Origin: Burkholderiales bacterium
Lineage (GTDB): Bacteria; Pseudomonadota; Gammaproteobacteria; Burkholderiales; Burkholderiaceae_C
Assembly: GCA_947372465.1 (NCBI GenBank)
Contig: CANBTT010000004.1
Coordinates: forward strand, 1-64,000
Length of the DNA stretch: 64,000 nucleotides
Direction: 5' to 3'
Shown here: in pieces, positions 63,026 through 64,000 of the stretch
Position numbering within the stretch: position 1 is the first letter of the stretch
Layout of the letters: every line of letters begins with the position of its first letter
Notes under the pieces: model-generated
Databases searched by the model: none
Told to the model about the DNA's origin: nothing
Seen by the model: the letters and a program-made list of their open reading frames with translations, nothing else
Translations under genes and position numbers: made by a program

Positions 63026-63987
63026 GATGAGGTCCCTTCGTTTTTACGCATTCTTGCCAACAACAATTTAGACAATGACAAAACCACAAAGGTGATGAAA
63101 AACAAGACCAGACCCAGATAAATCAGGGATGCCTGGTGCAATCCAGTAGAAGCTTCAGCAAACTCATTGGCCAATGCAGATGTGATGCTGTTGGCAGGCT
63201 CAAAGAAACTGATGGAATTGAGTTGGTTCATGTTACCAATCACAAAAGTCACCGCCATGGTTTCTCCAAGCGCTCGCCCTAGACCCAACATGATGCCGCC
63301 AATGACACCCGCTTTTGTATACGGCAAGACCACATTGGAGACCACCTCCCATGTCGTGGACCCAAGACCGTAGGCCGACTCTTTGAGCAAAGGAGGTGTC
63401 ACCTCAAAAACATCTCGCATCACTGATGCGATGAATGGAATGATCATGATGGCCAAAATGATGCCCGCAGAAAGAATACCAATTCCAACGGGCGGACCTG
63501 CCACCAATGCGCCGATGATGGGCACGGAGCCTATCAGCTTTTGCAGAGGAATTTGCACATAGGTTGACAAAATGGGGCCAAAAACAAGCAAACCCCACAT
63601 GCCGTAAACAATGGAAGGGATGGCTGCCAACAACTCAATCGCTGTTCCGAGTGGCCTTTTTAGCCAAGCAGGCGAGAGTTCAGTTAAAAACAAAGCGATT
63701 CCAAAACTCACTGGAACTGCAATCGCCAAGGCGATGATGGACGTGGCCAATGTGCCGTAAATCATCACGAGACCACCAAATTCACTTTGAACCGGGTCCC
63801 AGACGCTTCTGGTGAGAAAGCCCAAACCATACTCATGTATGGCGGGCCAAGCACCGCTGATCAATGAAAGCAAAATGCCCGAAAGCATTGCAAGCGTCAA
63901 ACAAGCCGCCGATAATGCAGCCCAACCGAACAAGCGGTCCACGAGGCCATTGACTCTTTGACTGGGTTTATCGGCAGAAGTATTCAT
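63022..63987 (-). CDS. pstC: Phosphate ABC transporter permease C
   Basis: 321 residues with about six transmembrane helices. The EAA-type loop [54 protein letters not shown] lies at about 200-255. It forms the inner-membrane channel with PstA. Start is ATG 63987, beginning [20 protein letters not shown]; only 13 bases remain upstream in the window, so pstS and the operon promoter, where a Pho box is expected, lie beyond the edge. Confidence 0.97.
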   Translation of the reverse strand: MNTSADKPSQRVNGLVDRLFGWAALSAACLTLAMLSGILLSLISGAWPAIHEYGLGFLTRSVWDPVQSEFGGLVMIYGTLATSIIALAIAVPVSFGIALFLTELSPAWLKRPLGTAIELLAAIPSIVYGMWGLLVFGPILSTYVQIPLQKLIGSVPIIGALVAGPPVGIGILSAGIILAIMIIPFIASVMRDVFEVTPPLLKESAYGLGSTTWEVVSNVVLPYTKAGVIGGIMLGLGRALGETMAVTFVIGNMNQLNSISFFEPANSITSALANEFAEASTGLHQASLIYLGLVLFFITFVVLSLSKLLLARMRKNEGTSS

Positions 63988-64000
63988 TCGAGAATGAGAA

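Overview
This window looks like part of the chromosome of a betaproteobacterium of the order Burkholderiales, probably related to Comamonadaceae. The evidence is gene order and family content: an ECF sigma/DUF3619/DUF3106/RDD cluster next to ilvBNC, nadE-glnB, dnaX-ybaB-recR next to the SRP RNA gene, trxA-rho-rpmE2, pstCAB-phoU-phoB, and several Bug/TctC-type solute receptors. G+C is moderate by eye. I see no IS element, integrase, tRNA, rRNA or CRISPR array.

Layout. 1-7753: ilvB-ilvN-ilvC (minus strand, ilvC cut by the window edge), the ECF-sigma cluster, dgkA (plus), then nadE-glnB (minus). 7769-13894: a COG3146 acyltransferase-like gene, then a phosphate module with ppk2 (minus) and two tandem alkaline phosphatases (plus), followed by an unknown secreted protein. 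13895-15190 is gene-poor. It holds one small conserved-looking gene, a triple Pho-type site and a perfect FNR/ANR box. 15191-18236: soluble (ppa) and membrane (hppA) pyrophosphatases, divergent. 18317-21550: moaA, mobA and moeA for molybdenum cofactor. 21631-28424: rnhA and a methyltransferase (minus), gloB-mltD (plus), recR/ybaB/dnaX (minus). 28562-40126: ffs (SRP RNA), a VOC protein, a PCu(A)C copper chaperone and a TonB receptor, a DsbA-like protein, trxA, rho, rpmE2, a membrane glycosyltransferase-like protein, a MATE exporter and phoR.

40236-59825 is a 17-gene catabolic block: three TctC receptors, three CaiB/BaiF CoA-transferases, one double and one single acyl-CoA dehydrogenase, two hydratases, an MmgE/PrpD protein, an acyl-CoA ligase, two amidohydrolases, a GST, a flavin reductase and an AhpD/CMD-like protein. 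59918-63987 is phoB, phoU, pstB, pstA and pstC. Because phoR normally follows phoB directly, the catabolic block appears to sit inside the Pho operon. Its substrate is not identifiable from sequence. It looks like uptake, activation and beta-oxidation-type breakdown of one or more organic acids.

The main non-coding observations are: a strong Pho box with a correctly placed -10 for ppk2; an orphan triple Pho site; a class II-type FNR/ANR box for hppA; a nine-A slippage run in dnaX that would give a gamma-like product in both alternative frames; and a near-consensus promoter for the nine-gene CoA operon. All calls come from reading the sequence and from family knowledge; no database search was run.
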